Assembly: GCA_002778195.1 (NCBI GenBank)
Contig: PCDI01000012.1
Location: forward strand, 186,001-250,000
Reading direction: 5' to 3'
Length of the DNA: 64,000 nucleotides
Source: Raffaelea ambrosiae
Taxonomy: Eukaryota; Ascomycota; Sordariomycetes; Ophiostomatales; Ophiostomataceae
Part shown: piece after piece, positions 41,601-54,354 of the stretch
Layout of the letters: every line of letters begins with the position of its first letter
Numbering within the stretch: position 1 is the first letter of the stretch
Program-made: the position numbers and the translations under genes
Notes under the pieces: generated by a model
Told to the model about the DNA's origin: nothing
Databases searched by the model: none
What the model saw: only the letters and a program-made list of their open reading frames with translations

Positions 41601-43709
41601 CATAAGAAAGCATAACCCGGGGGACCGGTTAAACAGCAGCAGTGGTGAAAGGCTGGCAACCCCCTACTTTGCATGCTGCATATGAGCAAAGGTACGGGAA
41701 CGAGAAAGACTTTGGATGAAAACGGAAGGCAATCAGTCATGCTTGCGCTTTCTCTGCAGTCAAAAAATCAAGGCACGATTTCTCGGCCACCGAAAATTGA
41801 TTTGATCTTCTCTCTATTTGCTTGTATTCCGGCCAGCCCTGAGGAAGCTCCGTAGTGCATTTGGGATACCCGGACTCTCTCAACACAATTCTGGCACAGT
41901 TTGAATGACCCTGCTTTCTCAAAGCTTTCCATTTTCATTCATGAATGTGGATGGCTGGTCACCGAGACCGACTTGGAGTCTTTTCCGGAGTCCGTCGATG
42001 AGTCCGGATATGGACAATAAGCAGCATCGGAGGGAGGCAAGGGAAGCAAGGGGCCAAAGCAACAGCCTCTGCCAAACACCATCAGAATCGCCATCAGAAC
42101 CTCCATCGTCACTCCTCTGACTATGGCAAGAGGAGGAAACAGTCATTCCGACTACGCGCACCAGAAGGCTACCAGCGAGCCAAGGCTCACCAGGCTGCCT
42201 GGCAAGGACCAAAACAGTTCAAGCAATGTCTCAGATGATCCTCCGCCGTTTTTCATGCCTACAAACGGCCCCCAGCCGCCTTTCTTAGCTTGCTATGGCC
42301 AGTTCTAGTAATATATTTCATGATTGCTCTCACGTTTTGCCCTTCGAGTTCCTCGATCTCAATCAATTTTTGGCTTTGCTCATTCTCACATTCAGGCATA
42401 CGCAAAACCCCCTCCCCGGACCCCGTACGAGAAGAGCGGCACATACCGCCCTGTGCAAGGTGGGCGTGCTCGCTGCCACCTCACTGCCGAACCGCACTTG
42501 GGCGATCTCTGGGCCTGACAAGGAGATCCTTACTGGAGAAGGTAGTTGGGAGGGTGAAGCACAGTCAGATGTGGTTTGACAGGGCAGCTTTACATCGAGT
42601 CGACAATGTCACCTTGCATGCTGGGCCGCCAAGAAATTTCCACCCAGCTCCAAGCTTTCAGAGAACGGTACCCACGAGTAGACAGCCGGCAAAAATAAAA
42701 AATAAAAAAATAAAAATAAAAAATAGAGAGACAAGAGTTAAGAATAAGAGTGGTGCCAAGAAAGAGGCACGGGCGAATGGAGAACCTGGGTTTCTTTTTT
42801 TTGTTTCCCTCTTCCCTGTCTCAACCAAATTTGGAAGGGGAACAAACGAAGGAGACGTTCGATGCGCCACCCTCCGCAGCTCTCTCTGTCTGGGGAAGCA
42901 CACAAAAAATGCGGACGGCAGCTGTGTCTTTTTCGGTGCCATTGTCCACCGCATCTGACAAGGGAGACCCGTAAGCCAGAGTGTGTTCACGAAAGAGGGC
43001 AAGCAAAAGTCGCCGTGGCGCCCGGGGCTTGCGCGACGCCCATTGTATCTGACCGATCGACACGCCTCGTCCTGCATGTTTCGGCCAACATGCAGACCGA
43101 TGACGCCCAGCGCCGATTTGTCTCTACCTCTTTTTTTTTTTCTGGTTTGCTGTCCTCTCTTGTCCTCTCTGCATTTTTCTTTCTCGTAATCTGAGCCGGA
43201 GTGGTTTTGGCCCACGTCTGTCCGCTCCTCGTTTTCTATGCGAGCAATTCAATTGCCTGGGCCTTGGGCCTTGGGCCTTGGCCCTCGTTTCCCACTATCT
43301 CACCAAAGTCTTGGGTCTCGTGCCCTGGCTTCCAGCCCATCATCGGACTTGCCTTCGTCTCCAGCCAAGGCTGAACGGGACAACTAGGCGATCATTTTCT
43401 CTTTTTGGCCTTTTTTTTTAAACGGCGACCGACGATCGGGAACCCGGCAAAGGAAACGGAGAGAGAGAAAGAGCAGACGGGGGATAACCAGGAGAATGAC
43501 AAACCAAAACGGGCAAGAAAGAGCTGCACATCTTTGCTATTTTGGGGTTATCTCACACGTCTGTGCCATGGATGCACGTTTCCTCCATCCTCCCCTCTTC
43601 TCCCCCAAAACAACCAACCCGCGCTCAGCCTCCCCAACGTCTTGTCCGAAGAGTCCGTAGACGCGCTTTTGGCTCTGGGGCGGGCCTCGCTCGTAGCTTT
43701 GTCTGCACG

Positions 43710-43713
<4 letters not shown>

Positions 43714-43748
<35 letters not shown>
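43714..43748. repeat. (CA)n microsatellite
   Basis: About 17 CA dinucleotides, preceded by related ACGC units. Confidence 0.95.
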
Positions 43749-43994
43749 GCACATAGCATGTACGCACACAGAACACGCACCGACGTACCCAACACAACGC
43801 GCGGTCTGGGGGAACTGGGGGGGCAGTGAGACACCACGAAGAGAAAGAGAGAGCGAGAGACGGGAAAGGTGGGCAAGCGGACAGGGATAGAGCCTTGTTC
43901 GCTGACGCAGGGAAAACGGGGACGATGTGTCGTATTTCGGGACTTTTCCTGGTTTGCCGGTCACTTATTTTTTTTAAAAAAATCGGGTTTGCCC

Positions 43995-44060
<66 letters not shown>
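43995..44060. repeat. Compound tetranucleotide array (GCCT)n(GTCT)n
   Basis: About six GCCT units pass directly into about ten GTCT units, one of them interrupted by TTGT. 66 bp in total. Confidence 0.95.
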
Positions 44061-44061
<1 letters not shown>

Positions 44062-45688
44062 CGTGCCTGACTTGCGTATTGTACCATAATATGATGATAT
44101 TCTCGCCGCTCTCGCTCTCTATGTATATCTCTCTTTCTTCCGCTCCGTCACTCTCTCTCTCTTACAGCATGCAACGCTCGGGTCGAACACGAGGAAAAAT
44201 GGGACTAGTCCAGAATAGAGAGAAAACAAGACAAAAGACACAAAATATAGGACCAATGCACAAGACGGGTACGGTGACCTTCCGTGTGCATGGTCCTCAT
44301 GCCCGCCTTTTCGGGTGCTTGCTTTTGCGGCTGTCTGCTCCTCGTACAGGCCCAATTGCTGGTCTTTGCGTTTCTTTGCATTTCGCATCGTCCTTGGGTC
44401 AGCACAGGAAAAAAAAGAAACAGGAAAAAAAAAAGAAAAAAAAAACATCCTGGTTGCACATCTGCACTGTTACGCCGTTGCTGTACATAAATCCTTCGTG
44501 TTCGGTGCCGAGAGCACAAGAACCACCAGCACGCAAAAGCCATGCAGGACAAGTATGACATTCTTTCCTTTTTTCGTCTTTGCTCTTTTTTGGTTGGCTC
44601 TCTGTCTGTCTGTCTCTCTCTCTCTCTTTATCCTGGTCTTCTTATCAAAGACAAGAATCCTGCTTTTTTTTTATTCTGCCCTGCACACGCCGCTTCGCCA
44701 CAGCCAGCCGTCCATTCTGTTTGCTGCGAATGCCGGACGTGCGCATACAAGCCAAGCGTGGACAGGATAAGATGCCTATGATATATGCGTATTCCTGGAC
44801 ATTCCTTCTGGACCCGCCGTCTGCCTTAGCCTTTGGCACTTGGGTTTGGCACTTGGTTTCGGGCTCTCCTGTACACTAGTTCTGTTGACAACTGGCAAAA
44901 GAAAGAGAAGGCTGTGCAAATCGTGTGTGGACCTTTGGAGTTGCGCGGAAGGGGGAACGGCATGATAGAGTAGGAATGCATCTGAGACAATAGTCTCTGA
45001 AACCGCTCTCCTCTAACTAGTCCAGAATACTAGCAGGCAGACCTTAGCTACTTGGTGGCTATGTGGACCGTGCTCGGCTCGAATTCCCTCTGTTATGAAC
45101 AACCAAAAAAAGAGCCGCAGGATATCCGTGTAGACCGTCTGACCATCAGGGAAACAGGTAAAAAGGGGAAAATAAAAATAAAAAATAAAAAAAGAAGAAG
45201 ACCAGGGGAACGCAAGAGATTCTGACGCCGGATTGGAGAAATGCACTACACACTCTCTACAGCAATTCTACAGCAATGGCCCCCAAATTACATGTTTCGA
45301 GAATATCTTCAAATTGTGCATTCAAGTGAGCTTACACAACGGCATGGCTGGGCTCGTCGGGTGCTACTATGGGAAAAAGCTATTTTTTGCCATTGCGGAG
45401 GAGTGGTCGTACCCTGGTCTTTCCGTGTGTCTGTGTGTGCGCCTTTGCTCTCTCCAATCTCGCTTCCTATTTTGTTTCCTCCTCCCTTGCTTCCTTCTGC
45501 ACGATTCTTTGCTTTGTGTGCGCGTGCGTGCATGTCTGTGCAGCATCACAACGCGATGTCTCGCAGAAGAGGATCGTCATGCGGGTTCACGGCGTGGGAA
45601 GAAAATTATACGATGCATTGCACGGGTCGCTCGGAGGGCCCAACCTTTGCGCCTGTGTAGCCGGCCACGTGCCCGGAAGAAGCGAGCA

Positions 45689-45692
<4 letters not shown>

Positions 45693-45735
<43 letters not shown>
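45693..45735. repeat. (GA)n microsatellite
   Basis: About 21 uninterrupted GA dinucleotides. Confidence 0.95.
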
Positions 45736-45737
<2 letters not shown>

Positions 45738-46379
45738 CTGTATTCATCAGAGAGTCACGCAGCCTCTCGTCTAGCTTGTATGTCTCTCTTTCGCCTTGTC
45801 TTTGGTTCAGGTCGGGCAACCCCACACATTGCTCGTATTATTGGAGAACAAAGGGGGGGGGTTCTCAACCTGGTTTGCTTTGGCTTTGGCTGGCGGCCTG
45901 AGCTGAACTTCTAGTATTAGCCCTCCTCGTGAAGAAAAGAAAGAAAAACGAGCCAACCAGAGACGACTACAAGCAAACGAAAGAAAACCAACCAACCAAA
46001 GCAAGACCCAAAAGCCCACTGGACGAATGGCTTTCCCAAAATGGCCGAGTTGGAAACGGCCGAAAGCTGCAGTGCCCGGCGGCCTTTTTTCTATTTCTTC
46101 ACGAGAAGATACGGATTGTCTGTTTTCGAATTCTCTGTCTCGCTCTCTCTTTCGTTCCTCTCGTAGTTGGAGATTGAGTGATCAATGACTGGGCCAGCCG
46201 GTTCTTGTACTTGTTTCTCACAGATCGTATGTTCCTCCCCCACCTATGTTGATGATGAGTAGATGGTGACTTCGTAGACGGGGCTCTCTCTGGGTTCTCT
46301 TCCGTGCTGATAGATAGCGGTGTCTTTCTCGCGTCTTGTTAGTGTCTGTACCTTGGGAAGCATCGGCCTTTTGCTTGTG

Positions 46380-46426
46380 CTTCTGCTTCTGCTCCTGCTT
46401 CTGCTCCTGCTTCTGCTCCTGCTTCT
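46380..46426. repeat. (CTTCTG/CTCCTG)n hexanucleotide repeat
   Basis: Alternating CTTCTG and CTCCTG units, about eight copies. Confidence 0.85.
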
Positions 46427-48230
46427 TTTTATTTTTCTACTTTTCTCCTTTTTGCGTTGTCAGTCATTGACCTTGCTCTCTGTTCGGGTTTTTTTTTGTC
46501 TTGGCAGAGGACTGCGGCCCTGCATCTGGCTCGTTCGTCCTCCTTCGGTCCCGAGAATCTTCTTCTTCCTCCGGTTCTTGTCCGTGACAGGGACTGGCTT
46601 CCTTTGGAGCTGACAACGGTCTTACAACATCGACTGGGGCCAATCGCAGGGTATGCCTGCTTACATCGAAACCCACTCTTTTTTTCTTTGTTTCTTTTTT
46701 TTTTAAAAAAAAACTTTGAGAGAGCGTTCCTGCCCGCCTCCGCTTGTGCGCGACATCGCAATTCCTCTCACCACTGCATAGTATGGTTACAGACAGCAGG
46801 ACTCCTCTGCTCACAGGCACACACACCGTACGGCGTCCCCCCCGATTGGAGCGGTCTCCAGGGTGAGATGGCTCTCGTGAGGGCGATGGTGCATCTTTGC
46901 ACTTGTTCCCTCACCCTCTGAAGGAGGAGCATCTCCCACGCCCCCCACCCTCCTCGTTCAATAGAGTCGCAGTAGGCGTCAGAAGCCAAGAAGCGAAACG
47001 CCCGAAAGAGGATTGAATTTGGCATATGCGGCCGCTAAATGGGAAACGAATGAATAAGCCGCAAGCAAGTGCCTGGCCGCTCGCCGACAGTCATGATGTC
47101 TTCGTTAGCGTGTGCGGGAGGCAGACAAAAGGGCGGTCATACTAGGTAATAGGAAGGAGATGCAGCTAGCCGAGATGCAGGTGGCACAACCCCATCCCCA
47201 TCCCCAATAACAGAGAAGGCCCCCCCCCCCCCAAAAGAGAGAGAACTGAATAATAGAGCCCGAAAAGGGAGACCCCAAAAAGGGCTGAGCAGCCCCGAAA
47301 GCCCAGTATACTCATACATCTTGGACAAAAATGGAAATCGACTCAGCTGCCGGTGCGCTCCGTGAAACACGCAAAGAACCCTATTCTGGCCATCGTGGCT
47401 TGCCGTCCTCGGCCTTTTCTGGATCACCAATGCCCCTGGAAAACGCTGGATAGGATTCCAGAGAAGGAAGCTGGTAAGGCTGAAGAAGCGAGAGGGGGGG
47501 TTCCCGGCAGACACACACAATGGATAACGAAGGAAAACAGTCCATACGAAGGCTGCCACGCCAGAGCAGAAGGAACGACCGGTTTCATAGACACGGCCGA
47601 GCCTCTGGCAAGGTCAACCAGCCAGTTCGGTCAAGCAGGCCCGGCCAGAGCGATGGGGGGTGCTCGAGGAACGGATGTACCAATGTCACGGTGAGGGCCA
47701 GAATCCTTCCGACCGCTCCCCGCTTTCACCTTTTTTCGCTCGCTGTGCGCTCCTTGTGTATTTGCATCTCTGCCTTATTCCCGGTTCTGGTTGCTTCGCA
47801 TGTCTATTTTCCGGAGGCGAGGGGCGGCGAAGCTTTTGGGCCGAAGATAGATGGAACGGATAGATTATGATGGTTAGATGGAGCCCTAACCAGTGACAGC
47901 CGAGGAAGGGGGGGAAAAAAGGAAGAAAAGAGGGCCATACCGATAGTACACGATCCCAGCATTCTCCTGGAACAAATCAAGGTCAACCAGAGGGGCAAAG
48001 TGTCCATCCCGGCACCTTGGCATGGTTGCTGTCTTCTGTTCTTGTTTCTCGGTTGCTTTCTAGGCCCGGATAGGATGGCTTCTGCTCGCTTCGGTCGGCG
48101 TTGGTGAGTATCTGGGGGACCAGCCAATACTTTCTGCTGATGTGGCTGGTCATGTAGTTGTCTTGCTCGTCACTTGTGGGAGATCACTTCCTCTATCGTC
48201 ATCGTATTCACTTTCCTCGACACGCCCATA

Positions 48231-48249
48231 CACACACACACACACACAC
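48231..48249. repeat. (CA)9 microsatellite
   Basis: CA dinucleotides in a mixed region. Confidence 0.9.
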
Positions 48250-48762
48250 GCATACGAGTATACACCTTATGCACCCTTTTCTGTCTTTTCAGCCGTTGTC
48301 AACCTCTTGGCGTCTCATCTTCTTCTGTAATGTCTATCGTCGTATTTCGCCCAATTCTCTGCAGGACAAAACAACTATGTTTTTCCTTGTCTTGTTCGTC
48401 TTCAGTCGCATTCGCCGTATTTCGTAACCAACGCTCAGATGCCTAGTCAGCTCTCAGTTATATGCCCGGCCAGAGAGGTATAGCTGGACCGGCACTTTCT
48501 GCTATCTGGTAGCTCTGCGCAGCCCTTTCTTGCTTGGCTTCGCCACACGACCGGTGCGTCTATTTTGCCCTCTTTTGAAACACAGGGCAAAAATACGCCC
48601 CCCCCCCCCTGGTACTTCCTTCACCTGCCCGTCTCTGTATCCCACCCCACGTCTTTGTCGAGTGCATCGAGTGGAAAATGTTAGGCAGACAGGTGCAGAA
48701 GGAGAAAGGAAGAAAAAAAGAAACCATATTTTTAGCAAGGGCAGTGCTGTGGCCCTTTGTAC

Positions 48763-48799
48763 TGCCTGGGGTAACCAGTGTGCCTGGGGTAACCAGTGT
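48763..48799. repeat. 18-bp direct duplication
   Basis: TGCCTGGGGTAACCAGTG occurs twice head to tail. Confidence 0.85.
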
Positions 48800-51700
48800 T
48801 GGTGATAAGATTTGCGCAATCTATACAGCCAAGAATAACAAACAGGGTGAGGGACAGCCTGGGATCCCGGGTCTCACCCGGGCTATGGCGTGACTGTGCT
48901 TGCTTCCCGCCGAAGGAACTGCTGTGAAAGACGCTCACGTAAAGCATAGATGGTCTTACCATGAGATTGCCTTTTATGTTGGAGACTTTTTGAAGGAAGC
49001 TAAGAACGAAGACGGCCAGAAAAAACAAAGATAAAACTGCCGAAAAAAAAAACACACGGAGACCGAGGCAAAGCAAATGCGAGTCTTATCTCGGTCCGAG
49101 ACAACCTCTGCTGCTTACCTTGTCATACACCGTGGAACCAGGCCGGGGAAGAACAGAAGGCCGTTCCATTTTGGCCCCCAATAACACGGGTTTTCTGGCC
49201 GCCAACAACCGTTCGTTATCGCGTCTAAGCACCTTTTTTCTTTTTCTCGTCCTTCTCTTGCTTGTAGCATGCTCGTAGTAGTTGCACATGCGTGATCTGC
49301 TGGCACCAACGTCGCTTTTTTTCAGGAAGCCTGTGCAGCTTCCTCCTGGCATGCAAGTTGGAAATTATGGGCCTTGGCTCTGTTCTTCCCATGCCCTCAT
49401 TAATACTCTCGGTTGGTTTCAAGATGGCTGTCCAGTTGACCGACAAATTCCTTCACAACCCGCACATTCGACGCCGGAAACTACCCGAACTACCCTGGCA
49501 CTGCCCGAGAACTGCACTGTATCGTAGTCTTTGGAGTGGCTCTGTTGTATTTTTGTTTCAATGTGCTTACCTAAGAAAATCCACGCACTCGCGCGGAGGA
49601 GCAACGAGATGATGCTCGTACAACGAATAAGAATGGCGCTAAAAACGGCGGCGTGTGCCCGGGGCGGTTTCGGCTAGGGAGGCAAGAGACAAGGGGGCAG
49701 CTAAGGAGCAGAGGAAGCAAGGGAGACGTAAAAACAGCACCTGCCGCCAAAACCGTTGGCAAGTCCCTTTTCTTCCTATCGGGACACTATACTTAATTTG
49801 GAAATCATCTCGAGTTCTTGTTGAAGAATGTCCAATGGCGGCTATTCTGAGTGGTTGTTTCTTGTAAGTTGGGGGACATTCCATCAATTCCAGCTCATCT
49901 TTTTCGTTCTCAGTGGGTTTTTTTCTTTGGCTTCCTTTCGGTCCTCTGTCTTCTGTAGCACGCGTATTGGAGAGGGACCTGACCACCGGCCGGCACGAAC
50001 TCGTGCATGCGCAAATATTGGCATTGCGTCATAGCCACGGCAAGGATCAGGAGGCAGGAGACATACATAGATAGTAGCAACTAGACACGGCAGAGAAAGT
50101 GGGCTCTTCCTCCTAATACAGGGACCGCCAGGAAGGGCCAAAGGAAAGAACCCAGATTGCACGATATTACTTACCGGCCCCCCCCCAAAATACGAACAAG
50201 GCCACAACAAAAGTTCCGAGTTATGAAACAGGGACGTACTAGTTAATCGTAGTAGAGAGGCCACAGAGCAATTGTTGCTCTGTCCATCCCCCATCAACCC
50301 CCTGGTGTGCACAGCACTTCGTGTTGGATGCAGCCGGGATCGACCCATAACTATCCCTGTCCCAGACCAATGGCATTCCAGTTTTAGCCTGGTCTGAGAA
50401 AGATGTCTCGCGTTTCTCTTCTGCTGGACCCAACAGCTCCCGAGCGAGACAATCAAAATACGACAGTCGGCAAAAGCCGTATGCTAAAGTAGGACGGCCG
50501 TTTGATCTCTCGATTTTTCTTTTTCTTTTTGTTTAATGCAGCCTCATAATTTCCGGCTTCTCGGTTGCTGCCAAGACCCATGATCAGAATTTGTTGGTTA
50601 AATGCTTGTTTTTACTTTCTTTGGATTTGGATTTGTCAGGAGAAGCTATCATCACTTTCATTTAACACCTTTATTTTGCCTCGCCCATTGGGGTAATGCG
50701 CTCGGCCCTGTGACGCAATGATAACATGGGCCCGGTGCATCGGTCTATTTGGGTTCTTGTTTAATCACGGAACTGACTGGGTTGCTTCATGGATGCGGGA
50801 CACGCAATAAATCGAACACCGCATGAAAACCGAACCGAAAAAGAAACAACGTGCAGAGACACGCAGAGGAACACGCAGAGAAGCACAAATAGGAACGGGG
50901 CTATACGGGAAAGGACTGCGTGTTATAGTGGTTTCGATAGTTTTGTCGGCGCAGGACAAGGATGGTTCGCTACGAGTACACCGTAGTTATGGCCCAGCCA
51001 CAGAACATGCAAGGACAAGCACGGCATGCAGCCTCGCACACCCTGCACAGGTACACGCGTACGGCTGCAAAAACATCCGTACTTCTGTGTCTCTTCTTAT
51101 TTTTATTATTCATTGTAATCTGCTCTGGCCATGTCTCACCGGTTATGGCCGTTGCTGTTTTTGTCTCATACCCTGGACGGTGCCGTCGTGGATCGCCTTC
51201 TAGTAGCCTGCTAGTGAGAATTCTAGCCTTGCGTTCTTCTGCCCCATGTCGATCGTCATGGGGTGGGAACGGGCTGCAACAACCAACAGCAGCACGAGAA
51301 AAGCACAAAAAAGGAGAGGGCACAAAAAGTACCCAGGCCAGTGAGACACGTGAGAGGATCATGTACACGATGAAGGGAAAGCACTGATACACGCACAGCT
51401 GTGGAGCCCAAGTACATGCATAGCTAGTAGGTGTGTCTGTGCGTGTCCTGAATATCAATAGACCGTGTAAGTACAAAATTGGGCTAGCACAAACAAGGAT
51501 CTCATTCGTGCGTCCCTTTGGTTGGCTCCTTTTACAAAGTATTTTTACTTTATTTTTTACCCCGTATTACTTGAATCGCCAGGCACAAACACCTGACGGC
51601 GGCTTGCCTTCCTTTTTTATCATGTTTCTTTTGTTTTTGATTGTCTCACCAACCCTTTGTACAAGGCAGTTCTGTATTTCAGTCTTTCCAGAGGCCGATG

Positions 51701-51942
51701 GACTACGCCGTTTGATCATGCCGTTGTGGCGTAGCTCCTTGTACCGTTCTCCCACTGACTCTGTGGCTGCTCTCTTACAGAACGCGAACCATTCATTGGT
51801 CCCGTGTAAGCTGTTTCGCCTCTCGCATCCTGCTTCCTTCCCAGCCAAGCCGCGACCACTCTTTGGTCCATCATTCTGCCGCATCTCTGCAATCCTGCTC
51901 CCATCTCTGCCGCTTGGCCGGGACCACGGGTCGGCGACCAAA

Positions 51943-51978
<36 letters not shown>

Positions 51979-51979
51979 T
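51943..51979. repeat. Compound (TC)n(TG)n microsatellite
   Basis: About nine TC followed directly by about nine TG dinucleotides. Confidence 0.95.
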
Positions 51980-52437
51980 CTGCGTGTAAGATACGTGTGT
52001 GCGTCAGAAAATAATTTGACTGATGTGCTCACACGATGAACCTGTGTGTGTGCCTACGCGGTCTGATAAACAGCCCATGTGTGGCCGGGAGCAATCTGAA
52101 CAAATAAGAGAAAAAGAAATCAATCAACGACATATCAGACTGCGAACGAAAAAAAAAAAGAACTGTGCATATATATTTGTGTCACTAACTAGACAATAGT
52201 TACGACGGAATTGCCCCCCTGATTTCCTATCTGGGCCACGCCGTCGAAATTAAAACAGAGCAGACTTTCGCTGGGGCCTTTTTTAAGAAAAAAAAACCGT
52301 GACAGGGGGGTTCCACGCAAGGAACGACTAGTAGGACCCTTCTTACATGGCACGCTATTACAAGTACGATGTATTCGTCAGAGCCGCCTCCATACCGTGT
52401 ACATGATACGATGCATAAGACTAGAGCTGTAAGACAA

Positions 52438-52474
52438 CCCCCCCCCCCCCCCCCCCNAAAAAAAAAAACCCCCC
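52438..52474. other. Poly-C / N / poly-A / poly-C junction, probable assembly artefact
   Basis: Nineteen C, a single N at 52,457, eleven A and six C. This is the only ambiguous base in the window and probably marks an unresolved homopolymer or a contig join. Confidence 0.85.
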
Positions 52475-54327
52475 AAGCGAATGATGAACCATTGGGGAGG
52501 GCAGAGTACGCTTGCCATTATACAGGGCGCATTGTGCGGTAGCAACAGCCTCTTTTCAGAAGGGAGTGCATTGAACGAGAAAAGAAAGGACCGGCCAGCC
52601 AGCCAAGGCTACGGAGAAGGACGGCGGCAGGTCAGCGAGGCAACTCGGGTGCCATGGCAGCTGAGGCACCAGGCACACACGTCTGGGCAGCACACGGGAG
52701 GAGGACAACTAGTTGGCTAGCTGTACAGCGCACACGCAATAGAAGCCCAAGAGTGTAAGATAAGATACAATGGTACACAACTACAAGCTCGTACGGAGTT
52801 GGCCACACACACGAAAGCAGCCCCACTGTGAGATGGTAGGAAAGAGCTTATTTCGCACCGAGTGCCGCAGTTGGATTTGGCAAGAACGAGTCATGAGAAG
52901 GCTGTTGCCAAGGCGGGAAATGGGGGGCAGGGGCGTGCGTTGCGCCTTCCTCGCCAGGTCAGACGGCCATGCTACAATGTACATCGCATACAAAGTACAA
53001 TGTAGTTAGTCAGGCAGGAGGGGTGCGCGCGTATCAATGCCGTTGCCGCCGATCTCGACATGGTCGTGCCTTCCTTGGACAGACCCATGCCCGAAAAATG
53101 CTATACCGAGACTTGCATCACTTAGTTCCCTCCTGCTTCCTGGCAAAATGCCCGCAGCCAATCAGCGACCGCGCTGGAGCCCCCCCCTGGTCTTATATTT
53201 ATTGCTCTTTTGAGGCTTGCGGTCTTGTGTATTTTTGTATTTTTGTATTTGCATTTTTTTTTAAGCCTGTGAATCTTAGTTGATGTTTTATTTTGTTCCT
53301 CGTTGATTTCTCCTTGACTTTTCATCGCCTCCGCATCCCTGTGTCAGTCAGTGTTGACAAGGAACGACGAGGCCCAGCGAAGAGTCAAAGAGAAGGAAGA
53401 ATCAAACAAAAAAAAAGAAGCAAAGAACAAAAAACCCCCCCCAAAAGAGAGAAAGAAATAAGTTTCCTGCCTGACTACCCATGCCAACCACTTTCTGAGC
53501 CTTGGCCTTTTTGGCTTGTATCTTTTGGCTCGTTATATTGTATCTTTAATCGTTCTATCTCGTCTGGTTTCTTATTTCTCTCCCCTCGTGGACGCCCTCT
53601 ATCAGCACTCCTCCCCCCTTTCCAAACAGCTGTTTTGCCTCCCTATGCACGCGCGCTCGCTGCACACGCCCCTCCTTGTCTGGCGTTGCTTTTTCCTCGT
53701 CTCTATTTTCCAAGCCCCCAACCGATTGGACCGAAACCGATGCCTGTACGTGCCGCGCCGATCGAGGTACCGACAAATGCGTATACGGGCTTTCCTTGGC
53801 TTGCCCGTGCAGAAAACACACCAGCAGCACAGAAAAGAGGCCCCCAACACGGTGCCGTGCTCGTCTTTTGCGTGAGTCCTTCGTGTGCTACCCGTTCCCC
53901 AGATACGGACGGTAGGTCTGTCCCGAGAAAACACGGACAAGCACAAACTCGCAAAAAGAAAAAGGGGGAGGACACACAGAAAGGACGGCCCTGTTGGCCA
54001 CCTAAAGGATCTCGAGGATTGCCATGGATCAAGCCGTGACCACAAGGCGGCCAAAGACAAGACCCTCCCATGTTGGGAGAATTCACAACAAACAACGGCC
54101 TTCCCTGCTTGTCTTTTCTGCTCTGGTGACAACAATGCCCCCGGCAGGAGCTGTTACCTTGCTCCATGTGGCAAGCGGGTCGCTGTGTCTGTAGCCTTTT
54201 CGGCCTTGCTGTCTCCTGCGGCTGCAGTCTCTGATGTTTCCGTCCACTTTTCGTTTCCCTCGTCTTTGCCTCATCGCCTCCTCGTCTTTTTGAATTGCCT
54301 CGTGTGCTCACGGCCGCAATACCACCA

Positions 54328-54354
54328 CCCCCCCCCCCCCCCCCCCCCCCCCCC
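54328..54354. repeat. Homopolymer C27
   Basis: Twenty-seven consecutive C on the plus strand, about 2.5 kb upstream of the zinc-finger gene. Confidence 0.9.

Noticed and set aside
43700..45740. Regularly spaced repeats considered as a CRISPR-like array
   Set aside because: They are plain di- and tetranucleotide microsatellites without spacers, in a eukaryotic genome.
53293..54039. 248-codon open frame upstream of the zinc-finger gene
   Set aside because: No recognisable fold; contains homopolymer-derived runs of Lys and Pro; overlaps competing frames on the other strand.
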